DNA of 64,000 nucleotides from Saturnia japonica (GCA_033032175.1 CM065310.1:6448001-6512000); one strand, 5' to 3'. Shown: positions 22,581 to 35,862, counted from the stretch's first letter. The notes: generated by a model not told the origin, from the sequence alone. Program-made: numbers and translations.

Positions 22581-24099
22581 GTAAATCATAAGGAGTCACT
22601 TAAACGTTTTTAGCGGCGCTAAATAGCCATTTTCGGCTTTTTAACTTTGACAGTTCGATAAATATATTTAGCAACTAATTTATCATTGTGCAAGACGTTG
22701 ACTTTGTAAAAGTGCTATTGACAAAGTTTATTTTACAATTAAAGAGTATTTCTTAACTCATAATAAAATAAACTCTCGCACAAGATTTCATATAGATAGA
22801 TAAAGCCTTTATTCGCTGACCATAAGTATCATAACATAAATAGTATTAAAAAATGACTTATAAACTAAAGTAAATAATTAGTGCATATATTTTCATTGAC
22901 CAGCTTGTTTGTCGGGATGTCTCTCCGACATAGGCCTTTCATTGTTTATAGATAATTTTTTTTACCTTTTCCTATCTTCTCCATCTCATTGTTGGATCAT
23001 CTTGCTATCTCTTTATTTGACGACCTCGTAAAGATGTTATTGAAAATAATGCAAATATAATTTTATATCAATATATAAAGTTATTATTTTCCATTTCACA
23101 ATCCCCCAAAGGCAATTTATTTTGTCAGCCAATCAACCGAGCTGTTTCGTAGGCTATATGGAATAAGTTTCAAAACAATAATATATTATTCTCAAATAAA
23201 CAAAGTAATAACTATATTGATGTTCTCAGTATTTGCTGTGTTTATTATCTAAAGTAGAGTATTTTTCACTCAATCTAATATATAGAGAGCATTTAATGAA
23301 GTATAATGTGTTTAATACTGTACTAAGTGTATAGTATAATTTAATTTATTTGGTTCGGAATTTAACACCGTATTTTTATTTGTTTATTTCTTAGTTATAC
23401 TATCTATCTTTTTCTAATCCTACTGTTATGGACCACATACTGGGTGTGATATTCTACTTCTGTAGATAAAGAGCGGACTTGTGGCGAAATCTACATAGCG
23501 ATATCTATCGAGCCACATAAGACGCATCCTACTATCCTACATTGCGCTATAGAAATTAACTCAATCGTTGAATATATATACAAGAACCCGACTACAACCG
23601 TTGGACAGCTGGACATAACACCCGTCTGGTCGGAGGATGCTCCCTTTGCAATAGTTCTTCTACAGACTGTATATTTTTAAACTGGCTGAAAGTAGATACC
23701 ACACAATATAACCGCCAAATATGCCGCCAATGATATTTATCCGAATGTTTTAGTAACCAAATGCTTTACTTATTACTCCAAACGCCAAAACCGAATGGCA
23801 CAGCATCTTTCCGTATGCACTGCACTATACTGCCGAAACTTTAACAACTGTGTCGTGAGACGTTAGCCGCCGCGTCGGTATCTGTCCGAGTCCCAGGAGC
23901 GTAGGGGATTTAAAAAATACAATAATTTTGCATACCCCCAACCAATTTATGAGCCCGAACACCTACTAAACATAAACTGACACTATTATTTTTTTAAAGA
24001 GTCATATTTTGTAAGCCTTTGTACTTCAATGTACAGTCTACGTATCCACCGATCCATTTTCAATGTTTATAACTGAAAAATACATATTATAATATATCT
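22581..24099. other. No gene seen
   Basis: A+T-rich; a somewhat more G+C-rich patch at 23600-23930 shows no frame, inverted ends or domain that I recognise. Confidence 0.45.
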
Positions 24100-24760
24100 A
24101 TTTACAGAGACAACTAGATTTAAAACATTAGCCATCTCACATCTGGCTTGGGGGTAACGAAGGGGTAGATCGTATGGCAAGAGAGGCCATCACTTATGGG
24201 ATTCCTTTTGGATGTCTGCCGTTTTATTCTGAGGTATTTTAAATCGTAAAAAAGCTCTGCATGGATTTGTGGAAGGAATATTTCAACGAGAGGTATCTCA
24301 GTAAAGGCATTTTATATAGAACAATTGAACCTCATCCTACTTATGTTCCTTGGATCAATAAAGCAGATTGGTCGAGGGCTGAAACAGTTATAGCTTTGGG
24401 ACTCCGTTCTGGACACATTCCACTTAATAAATTTGCCTACTTAATGAAAAAAATACAGTCACCTCGGTGCACGGAGGATGCTTAACATATTATGGTGAAA
24501 TGTGTCCGGAATGAGCTAGAAGGAAAAAAATACTGCTTATTAATAAATAAAAACTTACTTTCTGTTGGGGTCTGTAACAGTATTCTGGCTTCACCTTTAT
24601 CGGAAGAAGCCAGGATTCTGTACAGGTTAGTACAAATAGGTATAGATAGAAGATAAAGATGAGTGTATTGTAATAATTATTATGTTTATGCCTACCAATA
24701 GGGATGGCATGGTCGCTTTGTGGCCAAATCCTTTAATGAAATAAAGAGATTTAATAAAAA
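24100..24760 (+). pseudogene. LINE RNase H/C-terminal remnant
   Basis: This is the 3' part of a non-LTR retrotransposon ORF2. Broken frames read in order: a fragment of the RNase H end (NEGVDRMAREA, the N-E-x-x-D-x-x-A motif), then a 74-residue open piece (24261-24485) with KADWSRAETVIALGLRSGHI and a Cys-rich ending, then LINKNLLSVGVCNSILASPL further on in another frame. The arrangement matches the C-terminal tail of RNase H-bearing LINEs. It is 5'-truncated and frameshifted, so inactive. It is not closely related to the intact LINE at 52914-58286 as far as I can judge by eye. Confidence 0.7.
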
Positions 24761-25592
24761 AATAAGCGCTGTAAGTGCGAGCATTAAAATAACCGGGACC
24801 GAGGATAGCAAGATTCGCGTGTGATCGACGATAAGTTGTTGGTATATGTTGTCCACGCGAGCGCAGACGCGTTCACAGCTAGTTTTAATTAATAGCAGAA
24901 TAGTTTATAAGAGGACCTGTTTAACATCGCAAAGATTGCCATTGAAAACGTAAAACAGTCGTCTGTATCATCAATTATAAATATATATAATTTAAAGACT
25001 AAAGAACTTATTATAAGAAAATCCTCACGGATTAAACTGCCAGGGAAGTTAGTTCTAAAATGTTAAGTCTTTTACATTATTAATAAAATTTATCGGATTA
25101 GAAGACGAGAAAACATTTTCGCTAAGAGAGATAACAGATTTAAAGCCCAAATAACTTTCAACCTAAGGCATTATGGTGTCCTTTACACTTACTTATATAT
25201 TACAGCGCTAATTTTAAGAGAAAGGCTCCCAGCGATAAAGTAGAAACTTGTAACTACGTAATAAACATTCTCCGTTATAAATATAACTGGTCATTAAAAT
25301 CTCTTCGATTGTTAACTAACCATTGCTCCTTTTATACAACAACTTGAACTCGGTAGTTAGATTAAAAGAGGCAACTAAAGCCAACCGAAACAGAAAATTC
25401 CATCCTACTCTGCGTTCTAGATTCCAAGGCAAAAGGGTTCGCTTTCTTTATGAATCTTTATCACAAGTAGGCATTGACGTAAATTCTGACCAAGTTTTAG
25501 CGATTTATTATTGAGAGAATTTGTTTTCTTTATTTTGGTATACTATTCTTTGAAAAAAGTACCGGGAATGATCAATAATACAAAAATGTTAG
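24761..25592. other. No gene called
   Basis: A 63-codon plus-strand frame at 25323-25514 (ending near YESLSQVGIDVNSDQVLAIY) looks somewhat protein-like but has no recognisable domain and no splice partner. The rest is A+T-rich with scattered stops. Confidence 0.4.
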
Positions 25593-26553
25593 TCATTCAT
25601 CAAAATTTATTTTATCACCTACAAAGTATGCTCCTTCAGAAACGATACACTTAAACGCTTTTTCTGTAATTGAGTTTAGTCCTCGTAGCGCATTCTCCTT
25701 CATGTCTTCTACCGAATGAAAACGGGTGCCACGAAGTGGTAATTTGAGTTTAGGATTAAGAAAGAAGTCGGCTGGAGCCATATCTGGTGGATAAGGCGGT
25801 TGCTCGATAGTATTTGTTGAGATTTTGGTCAAAAATTCGTTCTCAATGATGACCTTGTGCACAGGCGTATTATCGTGGTGCAAAATCCATGAATTTTCTT
25901 TCTACGAATCTTGTCTTTTTCATCGAATTTGCTCTCTTAAACACCGCATAACGCTCAAATAATATACAGTACAATATGACTTTGATTTTTGATCGACATT
26001 GGCGTGGTTTTTTCGCTTTCGGTTGAGTTGGAAGGCGCCACTCCGAAGCTTGTTTACTAGTTTGCATGTCAAACTCGTAAACCCACGTCTCGTAACCAGT
26101 AAAAATGCGTTTCATAAATGTTGGATCGGAATTGACTCGTTCTAGCATGTCCTCAGCGAGTCTTATGCGATTTAGTTTTTGGAGAAAATTCAGGTATTTT
26201 AGGGCTAGCCGATCGGCAACATGTTTCATACCCAAATGACTATTTAAAATGATACAGTTTGACTAGTGAGACCTAGAAAGTTTAGCGGGTATCTCTCTCA
26301 AACTTGAATGAGGATTATCAGTCATTATGTCTTACACTTTTGCGATGTTAACTTCAGTTGAAGACGTTGACAGAGTACCAGGGTGAGGTAAATCTTCCAG
26401 CAAATCTTGACCGCTTTTGAACGCTTTGTACTACTCATAACCACGTGTTTTTGATAAAGTCAATTCACCGTAAGCCTTCTGTAACATTTTAAGTGTCTCC
26501 TAAAACGAAATTCCATTGGCGATCCAAAATTTAAGACGAACTCTTTGTTCGAT
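25593..26553 (-). pseudogene. Mariner transposase, dead copy
   Basis: Reading on the minus strand: an N-terminal helix-turn-helix piece (EQRVRLKFWIANG, about 26545), linker with stops, WVYEFDMQ and KAKKPRQCRSKIKV (26235-25870), then LHHDN...PPYPPDMAPADFF and the C-terminal EGAYFVGDKI (25883-25593). The last two catalytic aspartates (HHDN and APAD) are separated by 34 residues, the DD34D spacing of mariner. The first catalytic Asp is lost: the usual GDETW reads GYETW. About 40 residues between the middle region and HHDN are missing, several stops interrupt the N-terminal third, and the two large pieces are in different frames. I could not find convincing terminal repeats. It cannot encode an active transposase. 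Confidence 0.88.
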
Positions 26554-27601
26554 GTCTTTGCCTATTAAGAAATACACAATACACACTTTTTTTGTACTTT
26601 GATGCGTTTTGTCACCTGTTTATTTGTTGTTCAAAATGTTATGTTTAAATTAATACGAAGAAATGACAAGTAGTACATGGTGTGGCTCAGTCGGGAAGAT
26701 GTTTGCGATTTGATACAGTTACATTTACAATACACACTAGATATGATCTAACTAAAAGCAGAACTTTATTTATTATAAATTATAGATGCAACAAAACTCC
26801 ATGCGAAAATGAAAAACAGTTTAGTTGTGCCAATCTAACAACAAAAAAACAAATTATTGAATTTGGAACCATAAACAAATCACCCATTCCCGATAATTTT
26901 TTTTTTTTTAAATGTATATGTAATTTTAGTATAACTGTTTGGTTCTATCAAAGTTGTGTTGTGTTTATTATACCTAACATAATAAAAAGATCATTAGTAA
27001 TAGACAAAATAATTGCATTGAGTTTACTAACTTAATAAGTTCAGTATAAATCATAATATTTATATAAAAAGGAATAGTTCTTTGTTTGTTTGTCCTCTAT
27101 GCGTTACTGTCCGATTACGATGAAACTTTGTTGAGTCGTTGTGCACACACCCGCAAAACTTTTTTATTAGTACGACCAGTCTCCAACAGATGGTGCGTGA
27201 GTCGTTTCATTTCGAAGACAACGGGGACGAATTCGTGGGTTAAAGTTAGTTGTATATCATAAAAATAATATTTAAAATTTATTATAGGTAGTAAATTAGA
27301 CTTAGGGATGAGAAGAAGGACAATAGCTGTTTTATTACAAAAAATAAAAAATTGTAAGTGTAAAAAATTTAAACAAAAAAAAAACTCCAAAAATTTACCC
27401 CGCATTCAAAAATGATGGTGAAGTTAGCCATTATGATAATAATGTAAATTAATTTTAATGACTTTTTGAAGTGAAAACTTCTTTAGTCGCGTTGAACAAT
27501 TATTGGTAAGGGATAAACTTATGGGTTCGCGTGACCTTCGCGTCACCGATGACCTCAACATGCTCGTGACGTATTGCGCTTGCGTTAAACTAGCGACACG
27601 T
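26554..27601. other. Repeat debris, no gene called
   Basis: Holds the inverted partner (27115-27245) of the 9545-9770 repeat. A 117-codon plus-strand frame at 26682-27035 has no known domain and is A+T-rich; I leave it out. Confidence 0.45.
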
Positions 27602-27609
27602 AGTATGAC

Positions 27610-30352
27610 TAGGGATGTGGTATCGAACCAAAAGTATCGATACTATACTCGTTACTAGTGTCATAACAAATGCATCGATACCAAGCAAAGCATTGAAATA
27701 TAAGTATCGATACCGGAAGGTATCGAGTACTTTTATTTCTTTTATTTGGGTGAATGATATGAAGAAATATTAAACACAACTTATTAAATTGAGGTTATTT
27801 ATTTAAAATAATTATAACGTACGTACATTAATTAAAAATATAGGTGATGAGATCAAAACAGCAAAAAAGTTTTTTAATACAGTTTCCAGTCACTTTAACA
27901 ATAATTTGTTCAGTCGGTTACCAGTCAGTCGGCTGCGCGTTTCAGATGCTGTAGCTCCAGAAACGAAAAACAATCTTTCGGCAGGTACAGCGGTCCCAGG
28001 AATAATTAAATATTTCCTTGCTAAATGGTACAATGTTGGAAAAACACTATTCATATCGTTCCATAGATCTAGGGGATTTGATTTCAAGCTAGCGACAGGG
28101 TTTGCCAAGTAGAGACTACTTTCAGTACCTCAGTACGTCTTGTTTGTTTCTCATGTACCAATTTTTTGTGGGTGCTCCAAAAATCATACTCGTGTTCGTC
28201 GGAGCAATTTCGTCGCGGTTGCTGCTGCATGGGTGAGAGTGAGATATCATTGACATGTCTTCGTATAAAAGAAATAGCACGCGCGCATGCATTCGGATCA
28301 TTAAAATAGACATCTTTAAACCTGGGGTCCAGGATGGTCGAAACTACCAATAAAGGATTCGTTTTGAATAAGCTAATTCGGTTATTTAGCTCTTTCAATG
28401 CACGTTTCTTGAACCTCTCCATTAGGGCACTTTCGTCATTCTCTGAGTTTATATTCTTAATTTGTTGTCTTAAGCAATTTACAGTTGGTATAATTTTGCT
28501 AATGGTTACGTATTTATCGCCGCATAATTCCCTCGTTACATATTGAAATGGTTGTAGTACCAAAATTATTTTTTGGATTAAGCCGTTTTCTGTGGCAGTG
28601 AGAACTTCTGGCGCTCGAGTATTTTCAAATGAAATTTCAAGCAGTGTGCTTCTTAGCTTGATCTATCTATCTAGCTTATTATAAGTACTATTCCAACGTG
28701 TTTTTACGTTCAATATTAATTTCAGGTAGTTCGCGCCTTGCTTTGCTCTTAATAAATCGCTTTGAACTACGTTATTTTAAAAATATTTTATGATCCTTTG
28801 TTATAAGTCCAGTGACTTGTTCTTCTTCAAGTATGTTTTCTACAACACAGTTGATTGTATTTGCGAAGCAAGGTATATGTTTTGATGGGTCTAAAAAGGT
28901 GTTTACAGCTGCTATTACATTGGTGCCTCTATCCGTAATAGCAGCTACAATATTTTGCTTTAACAATTCAAATCTTTTAATAATTTTGTCTAAGTGTTCT
29001 GCAATGTTTTCTGCAGTGTGGCGAGTACTTAGTGGTTCCGTTGCGAGGACTTTTAATTTAAGGTTGTTATGTTTTATATCTAAATAATGGATAGTAACTC
29101 CAAGAAAACTTCGTGTAGATCTCATTTCAGACCAAATATCAAACGTAATTGCATAAGAATCTGCTTGTTTCAACTTAATTTTATAATTTTCTACGGCCAC
29201 GTCGTAAATATCATCCAATCGTTGTTTTAACTTATCTACCGAAGGGAGTTTAATGTGATGAGCTACTATTTTCATTTAGTGACGAAACCCTTTGCCATTA
29301 ATAATATAAAAAGGCCTGTTATCTGTACAAATAAAATACAGCAAATGTCTGATAATCATTTCTAATTGTAGACCTCCCTCAGAATAAGAAGCTGCTCTTT
29401 GCAATGTTTCAGTGATTGTAGGTTGAGTTTTTGTCATGCTCGTACTTGGAAAACATTTAATTATATTACTGTTTGTAGTTTTATTTTAAACTTCCGAAAT
29501 AAAACAATCAAACATTTCCAATGAATGTTGCAACTTATTCTATGAAATACCTACCCTACCACAAAGGCATCGAAAACGTTTAATAAAATAATAATAAAAA
29601 TTATACTTGTGCGGTCGCTGGTGAAATATAGGTAATTCCTTGGAATTACCTTCAGACAACAAGCTTCCGCTATATGATATTTTCGCTGGCGGCTTTAGTG
29701 TGCTTGTAGGTATATGTGAGTCGAGTATGGTGAGCGGACACTCGTTCGATCCCACGTCAGACTAAGGAAATCTAACCACCACCTACCTTATCGCAACTCT
29801 CGTTCATCCAGGCAGGCGGCAGGAATTAGCACGGCTGATCCTGTTAGTATGGACGCGCACAGCACGGCTGCGATCCACCAGCTCTCACTCAACAAAGAAG
29901 GCACGGCCAAACGCGAGTATAAATTATTCGGAACGTCCGAACACACACACGCGCTATCGCTAACGATCCCACCGCAACACTACTCTGCCACGACCGAGGC
30001 ATATGACAGGCGGCGATGGCAGATCTACCTTCATCTTTGTAAAAACCGAACAATACTCTAGAAAAACTCTTTACGCTTTAAATTTAACAACGAAAACATA
30101 AAATAAATTAATATTTTGCCATTACTGAAGTAACTTACACTTAAATAATTAATTATTATCAACTAGGATAAATCTACCTAATTCAGTTTGTGTTTATTTT
30201 GTGGCAATTCTACGTTCGTAAAGTATCGATACCAATGTAAAGCATCAATACTGGGATTAGTATCGAAATTGAAGTATCGATTCCAAAAATACTTGGCATC
30301 GCAAGCAAAGTATCGATACCATTTCGGAATTGACTCCTTTTCCGTATCCCTA
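27610..30352 (-). mobile_element. hAT DNA transposon, complete ends, dead coding region
   Basis: Bounded by short inverted ends (TAGGGATG at 27610, TAGGGATAC reversed at 30352) and by an 8-bp target duplication with one mismatch (AGTATGAC 27602-27609; AGTATAAC 30353-30360). Both subterminal regions carry repeated palindromes GTATCGATAC (27634, 27704, 30223, 30310) plus degenerate versions, as expected for transposase-binding sites of hAT elements. The coding region (27890-29449) is broken. About 29760-30060, between the coding region and the right end, is G+C-rich and may hold the old promoter. Confidence 0.9.
27890..29449 (-). pseudogene. hAT transposase, broken
   Basis: Segments in order on the minus strand: N-terminal part ending NRPFYIINGKGFRH (about 29437-29279), a premature stop, then the catalytic core (29275-28772) with TFDIWS and AAITDRGTNVIAAV, then KTRWNSTYNKLDR (about 28690, in a region with stops), then LDPRFKDVYF (28563-28084), and the C-terminal dimerisation domain (28108-27890) with PLDLWND and VPAERLF. 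All parts are typical of hAT family transposases. At least two stops and a frame change prevent a full protein. No BED zinc finger is visible at the N-terminus. Confidence 0.88.
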
Positions 30353-30360
30353 AGTATAAC

Positions 30361-31315
30361 GGCTTTTGTACATGTATACACTTATATACCCTAATATATT
30401 GTATATAATCGACTGTATCATAGCGTGTTTGACTTTTTGTATGGGTAAAATCATCTAATTTCGCGTCACCGACATGCTCTGCAATAATTCAGACTACAAT
30501 TGTTATAAATATTCAAAATTGAGTTTTCATTTCCGTCGGCAGTCCTTATGGCTGTTTTTTAATTGTATATAAATAATTTAGCGTTTTTATATAAACATTA
30601 TTTTAATTTGATTAAATAAATGATTGGCTTTTGTAGAGTATAAGTCAATATCTAAAAACAAATTAAGAACCCCTCGGCTTGTTTTTGTTTGATTAAAACT
30701 ATGTTTATTTATTTATTTAAACAACATTTCAAAAGTCTGATAAATGAATTCAATTACTATCATTTATGGCTAACTTCATCATATCGCAATTCCGTTACAT
30801 GATTCACGGGCATTTTTTAATTTAACTCTCTATTAAACGCCCCAAAAGTAGTTATAAGTTCAAAAGCACAATTTATTTTGGAAGTATGTTTATTATAATT
30901 ATATTTTCATAAAACACAATAACATATTTCAACACGATCAAGGTAAGCCGCAGCCTTTTACGATATCAAACAAACTTGATAAACCCGGTTTTTTTTTTGT
31001 TCAAACACAATTATGTACGCAACATGTTTGTGCACGTAAGACATCGATAAAAAAAACTCTCGAACAAACCCGAGGTAGATAAATAAACATATACCTGAAT
31101 ACATTCCGGCGACTGTTTGGATAAGGTTGTACGCCGGGGAATAACTATTCCTTAGTTAATATAAGGATCAGAAATCAGCTTGGAGACCGTCCTATTGTTC
31201 GTGTTTACCCAAAGTATCTACCACAGAATAGATACGTACAAAAAGACAGCTCCGATTGACCTAGAATCTAGTTAAGTACCTAGACTCGACTGTAGGGTTG
31301 GTATTTACATTATTT
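30361..31315. other. A+T-rich stretch, no gene seen
   Basis: One MITE-like terminus (AAATCAGCTTGGAGACC) appears near 31170. No coding signal. Confidence 0.5.
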
Positions 31316-31560
31316 TATTAGTTGTAGCGTGTAAGGAAACCGCGTCGATCGACGTGAGTTCGAATCCCTGCAAATAGCCTGAGCTTTCGTCGAATGAAAA
31401 TATCGTGATGAAAAAATAGCATGCTAGTAGGGCATTTAGAGCAAAACTTAGTCGCCTGCAAGTGTGTTCCGGCAGTTGCATTTGAAAGCCAATCTGCTAC
31501 TAGGCTTAGCGTGTTACCATCTTGGGCTACATCGGCACTTAATATCAGGTAAGAGAACAT
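31316..31560 (-). repeat. Dispersed repeat family A, copy 6 (inverted)
   Basis: Inverse of the left half of family A. On the plus strand the first 60 bases resemble a pol III promoter: TAGCGTGTAAGG, then GAGTTCGAATCCCTGC (box B-like, about 31358-31373). If so, family A may be a SINE whose head is the plus-strand start of this copy. Confidence 0.6.
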
Positions 31561-31742
31561 TTCAATTTAGGAATATCAATAAAAAATATTTATTATACAT
31601 TTATTTAATTAATGCAGTTAACACTATCAAAGTATGACATTACTAATGAAAAAGAACAGATGCCTGCTAACAGAATTGAAAATTCAATTGAAAAAAGTCT
31701 AACACGCATATGATACAGCCGAGTATATGCAATGTATTAATG

Positions 31743-31930
31743 TATAATATCTGGGCGACCAAGCTGTGTTCGGTATCTTATAAAAAAAAACACCTATCTA
31801 GGTAAACTGGAATGTAAAACATTATCTAAATGCAAAGTTTCATCGGAATCGTTGGAGCCGTTTCCGAGAAACCAATTATATATATATATATATATATATA
31901 CAATAATTGCTCACTTAATGTAATAAGATA
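31743..31930 (+). repeat. Repeat with CTGGGCGACC core and TA microsatellite
   Basis: Shares ATCTGGGCGACC(A/G)AGCTGTG, then GCAAAGTTTCATCG(G/A)AATC and CTCACTTAAT with 59697-59850. A (TA)n run at 31857-31900 lies inside. Confidence 0.6.
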
Positions 31931-33190
31931 TGCGTAAACATATACACAGGCCACTATACTACGCGTCGCTAGTCTGACGAAACCGCAATAAGCCACGCTC
32001 ATGTCGAGGCCATCGGTGACGTGAAGGTCAAGCGAATCCATAAGTTTTTCTTTACCAAAAATCCCTCAACGCGGCTAAAGAGATATTCACTCCAAAAGTT
32101 TAGTCGTTTTTTTAAATGAAATATTAATTTGAAATTATTCAATGACGTTTATAAATAGACGCGTTATTTATATTCTCACTAAAACAATTTGAAACCGTTA
32201 CAAATTTAGTTATCAGCATGTTGAAACAAAACAGATAGGAAATCACAGCGAAAGGCGGAAACTCTGTTGACAAAAAAAGGTAAAAGTATTTTCTCGCTCA
32301 TACTAGTATCATGTCGAAAGTGAACTAAGGTTAATTGCCCACCATTCTCGATGACATATAAAGACCGTCAATGCCGTATCTTCTTATAAAATATCACTGA
32401 AATTATTTATCTACTTTTCGTCAACAGCGGCTTACATTAACTTTAAAGGTATATTTTAATAATTAATTTTAATGAATAAATAAAGGAAATATGACGGTTT
32501 ACACAAAAAAATTCCTTTGAGAAATATTATATGTAGAAATTATTTATACTTGCAATTTTATTTTACAAACTTGAATAAAACTAATTTCGAGTTAGAATTT
32601 TCAAAGTAGGTAGGTACCTCGTTTCGCTGATATACAAGCCGACTCATGGAGATGAACACTTTCAACTATATTATTACGATCGTCATAAAATCTCTTGTAC
32701 ATTTCAGCAGCATTGTGTAATATTCCGTTTTGTATCCACTCGGGGTATAATTTTGCACACCTCTTTGGAAAGCAAAGGTAATTTATTAATATTTCCCTTT
32801 ATGACTAGAGTTGGATTTGGTTTTGAATTTCTAACTCATGATGGAAATTACTTTTCATGAAATAAAAATTATATTTCATTTTATTAAAAAAAAAAACATT
32901 TTTCAGAGTACACATCTTTGGCAGAATATAAAAACAATTAAGGAAATATTTTTCATTTTGAGTTAATAATGAGCAACATAATTAATTAATTAAGATATAT
33001 TATGAATAAATAAATTACCTATATATTATATTCGTCATCACCTATATCTACTAATAAATACAAATGAAGTATCGGTCTGCAATTTATAGATAAAAAAATT
33101 AAGCTGATCTCATCATTTATTTGTAGGTTACCAAAATCTGAACACGTCTTTTAATAAATTTTTACCGGTTCCTCTGTCTATTTCTATTTC
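31931..33190. other. A+T-rich stretch, no gene seen
   Basis: No frame, repeat or RNA signature I can support. Confidence 0.5.
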
Positions 33191-33721
33191 TAGTTATTAC
33201 ATAAAAATATGTATACATAGGGTATATTATTATGTTCTCGAAAGCCGAGATTTGTATTCCAAAAGGAATAATTTGAAGCTTGAATAAATACAAAAATACG
33301 AGGTAAAGTTTTTAGCAATCAATCTGAAAATTTATATTGAACTTGTGCCTGCGTTTGAAGCCAAATAAATGATTGCAGTAATACCGTGAGGCATTTTTTT
33401 TTTCAATTTTACATTTGCTTGTGCAAATTATCGTGAGAAGTATTCGCACGTTATACTTCTGGAAAAAAACCCATTTTTTATAAACTAGCATGAGTTCTTT
33501 TTTTTAGTATTAGTTTATCCTTTCGAACAGAATTAGAAGATAAAAGAATTAAATGTATTTCTACGATACAGAAGCATTTTACGAATCACACTGAATGTAT
33601 ATTGTAATTGTAAACTTAATTTATTATGTATGTTAAGATATTAAAGATTCAAAAATATTTATACTTACACTTTTATTCAAGTATTTTATTGAAACCCGTT
33701 TTTAAAATCACAACTCCACTA

Positions 33722-35862
33722 TCTATAGAAATAAAAAATTGAAATTCTGTTCGTTAGTAGGCGCATCAATATTCCGCTGTTATTTGTGTCTCTATAGTAA
33801 TTTAAATCCGACTCAACTGTGACTATTTATAATCATTCTTGAAAGTGCTCAGTGTTTGATTCGGCACAATATTACATTTTAATTGAAATTTTACAATATA
33901 ATATAAGCATCTAACGTCATTTCCAACTCTACAATAAATCACACATTTCATGATTAGTATCTAAACAACTCGTTACACGATTATATTAGCATGTTTTTTA
34001 AGTTTACGTTATAATAATAAGGATATACAGTTAAGGTCGCTGCGAATATAAATACCAAGGATACTGAGGCTGTCACGCATTCCTAGTGATGTCTGAAGAG
34101 TGGGGGGATACAGGGGGGACAACCAACTTCCTTGTTTGATTTATCCATAATAGCTATTAAGTTACTAAAGTTACCAATCATAAAGTGTCATTTCCAAAAC
34201 TGTTGATATCATGGTGATACTAGTCCCGTCATTCCCATCAGTGCTGTAAAATTTTAATTGTAATTAACTTTGAAAAAAAAGTCGTTCAGCTGTGTCATTT
34301 ATATGTATAATATGTTTTTTTTTTCATTTATATAAACCGATATAATACCCAAATAATATTTTGCCAACATATTCAAAAATACATTGAAATGTATGGCCGT
34401 ACACATTTAGTTTATTTGCCCGGGTATGTTTTTTAGGTGTCATGTAATAGGGGGCGAGTCTGCTACTGAGAATGTCTTAGAAAAACCCAATCTCAACATT
34501 TGTTGAGAAAAATATATTCTCAGTGTAATTATACGCAAAAATATAAATTATAGTAATTATTTAAACCCACCAGTAGGTAACATCTAATATTAACTATACT
34601 GTCCCCTAATTACGTATTTAGTTCAAAGCGGTAGCAGAAATCGCTAGATAACAGCAAAAATAAAGCAAATTGAGATTTTTTTTTGTTTAAAGGTTAGGAT
34701 TTTGGCCATAATTTCACCTGGTGCTAAGTGACTATATGGCCTGAGTGGAGAGTTGGCTCTCAAGTGCAGCTGCAGGAACAAAGTTAAAAGTCCTTGGTGA
34801 CAGATTTTTAACTTGAGGGTAATAGCTAGCAAGGCGGACTATAGAAAATTCCCTACCACCATGCTATCTTCTTCTATGCTATGTTCTTGCGGCGAATAGG
34901 GTTTCGAGCGCTTCTTGGGGAATGGGAGGATTCTAAGGGAGTTAGGGTACAGATAAATTTCTTTGAATATTTCTCCCTACATGGGGCAGTTTAACTGGTT
35001 GTATATCTCCACCCTACAGAAGCTCGCAGGCAAATAACCATGTGTTGTATTCCTGCGGTCAGTGGGATTTCCAGAGTTGCACCGAGAAGGACATTTCAAG
35101 GTCGGCGACACGATAATCATATTTTTGGTATTACAGTCATCCATACGTCAAGCCTTGCCTTGTTTGCCATATTAATTATATAGAAAATGAAAAAATAGGC
35201 TACCACTGAATCATAATTGTTACGTTATGCTACTCACGTAATATTTAGTCATTTCTGATATCGCTTTACTTTTGCGAAATAAGTAATTAAAAATGATATT
35301 TGGGCGCTTAAATGGCTTACGCTGGGTAAACCTTATAAAATACATCAAAATAATGTACTGACATTTAATATAGATTAAAACTATCCTTTACAGTTTTCCA
35401 TTTAAATGAATAACGTAGAAGATATCACGAATTCAATATTACGCGCTACCAGAGAAATTCCTGTCAGCAAAACGGTCGAGTTGCGCGTCCTGAGTTAAGG
35501 GCACTTACCGCCTGTATCCCCAAAATGTTAGGCAGGGGTGTACATCCACAGTTCACTGAGTATGTTTTAGGTCCCATGTAATAGAGGGCGAGTTTATTGA
35601 CTATTGTCATTAATCGAGCACAAATCCAAACTCCGAGCTGCTTTTGAGAATTTCATAGCAAAACCCAATAATACTGCTCGACCTGCGAATCTAACCTACG
35701 ACCTCAAGCATAGCAGTCACGTTTAGGATAATTAGGCTAATGAGGCAAATATGAAGTTATGAACTAAAAATATTAAAGCGATAAACTCTAAATCAGGCTT
35801 TTTATACATAAAATAAAGTACTTTGTAAATTGTACCCGGGCGAAGCAGGGGCGGGCTGCTAG
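33722..35862 (+). mobile_element. Non-autonomous Helitron
   Basis: Begins TCTATAGAAATAAA after an A and ends GGGCTGCTAG before a T, matching Helitron ends (5' TC, 3' CTRR, insertion between A and T). The 3' side has the G+C-rich ACCCGGGCGAAGCAGGGGC stretch that can pair into the usual terminal hairpin. It contains no Rep/helicase frame, and family A copy 3 sits inside it. Pairing of these two ends into one element is an inference. Confidence 0.5.
34698..35175 (+). repeat. Dispersed repeat family A, copy 3
   Basis: Lies inside the Helitron of the duplicated block; it lacks the central TGGTTTCATCACG segment that its twin at 45378-45975 retains. Confidence 0.65.

Noticed and set aside
25323..25514. 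63-codon plus-strand frame
   Set aside because: Protein-like composition but no domain, no splice partner, no promoter.
26682..27035. 117-codon plus-strand frame
   Set aside because: A+T-rich, low-complexity tail, includes a poly T run; no domain.
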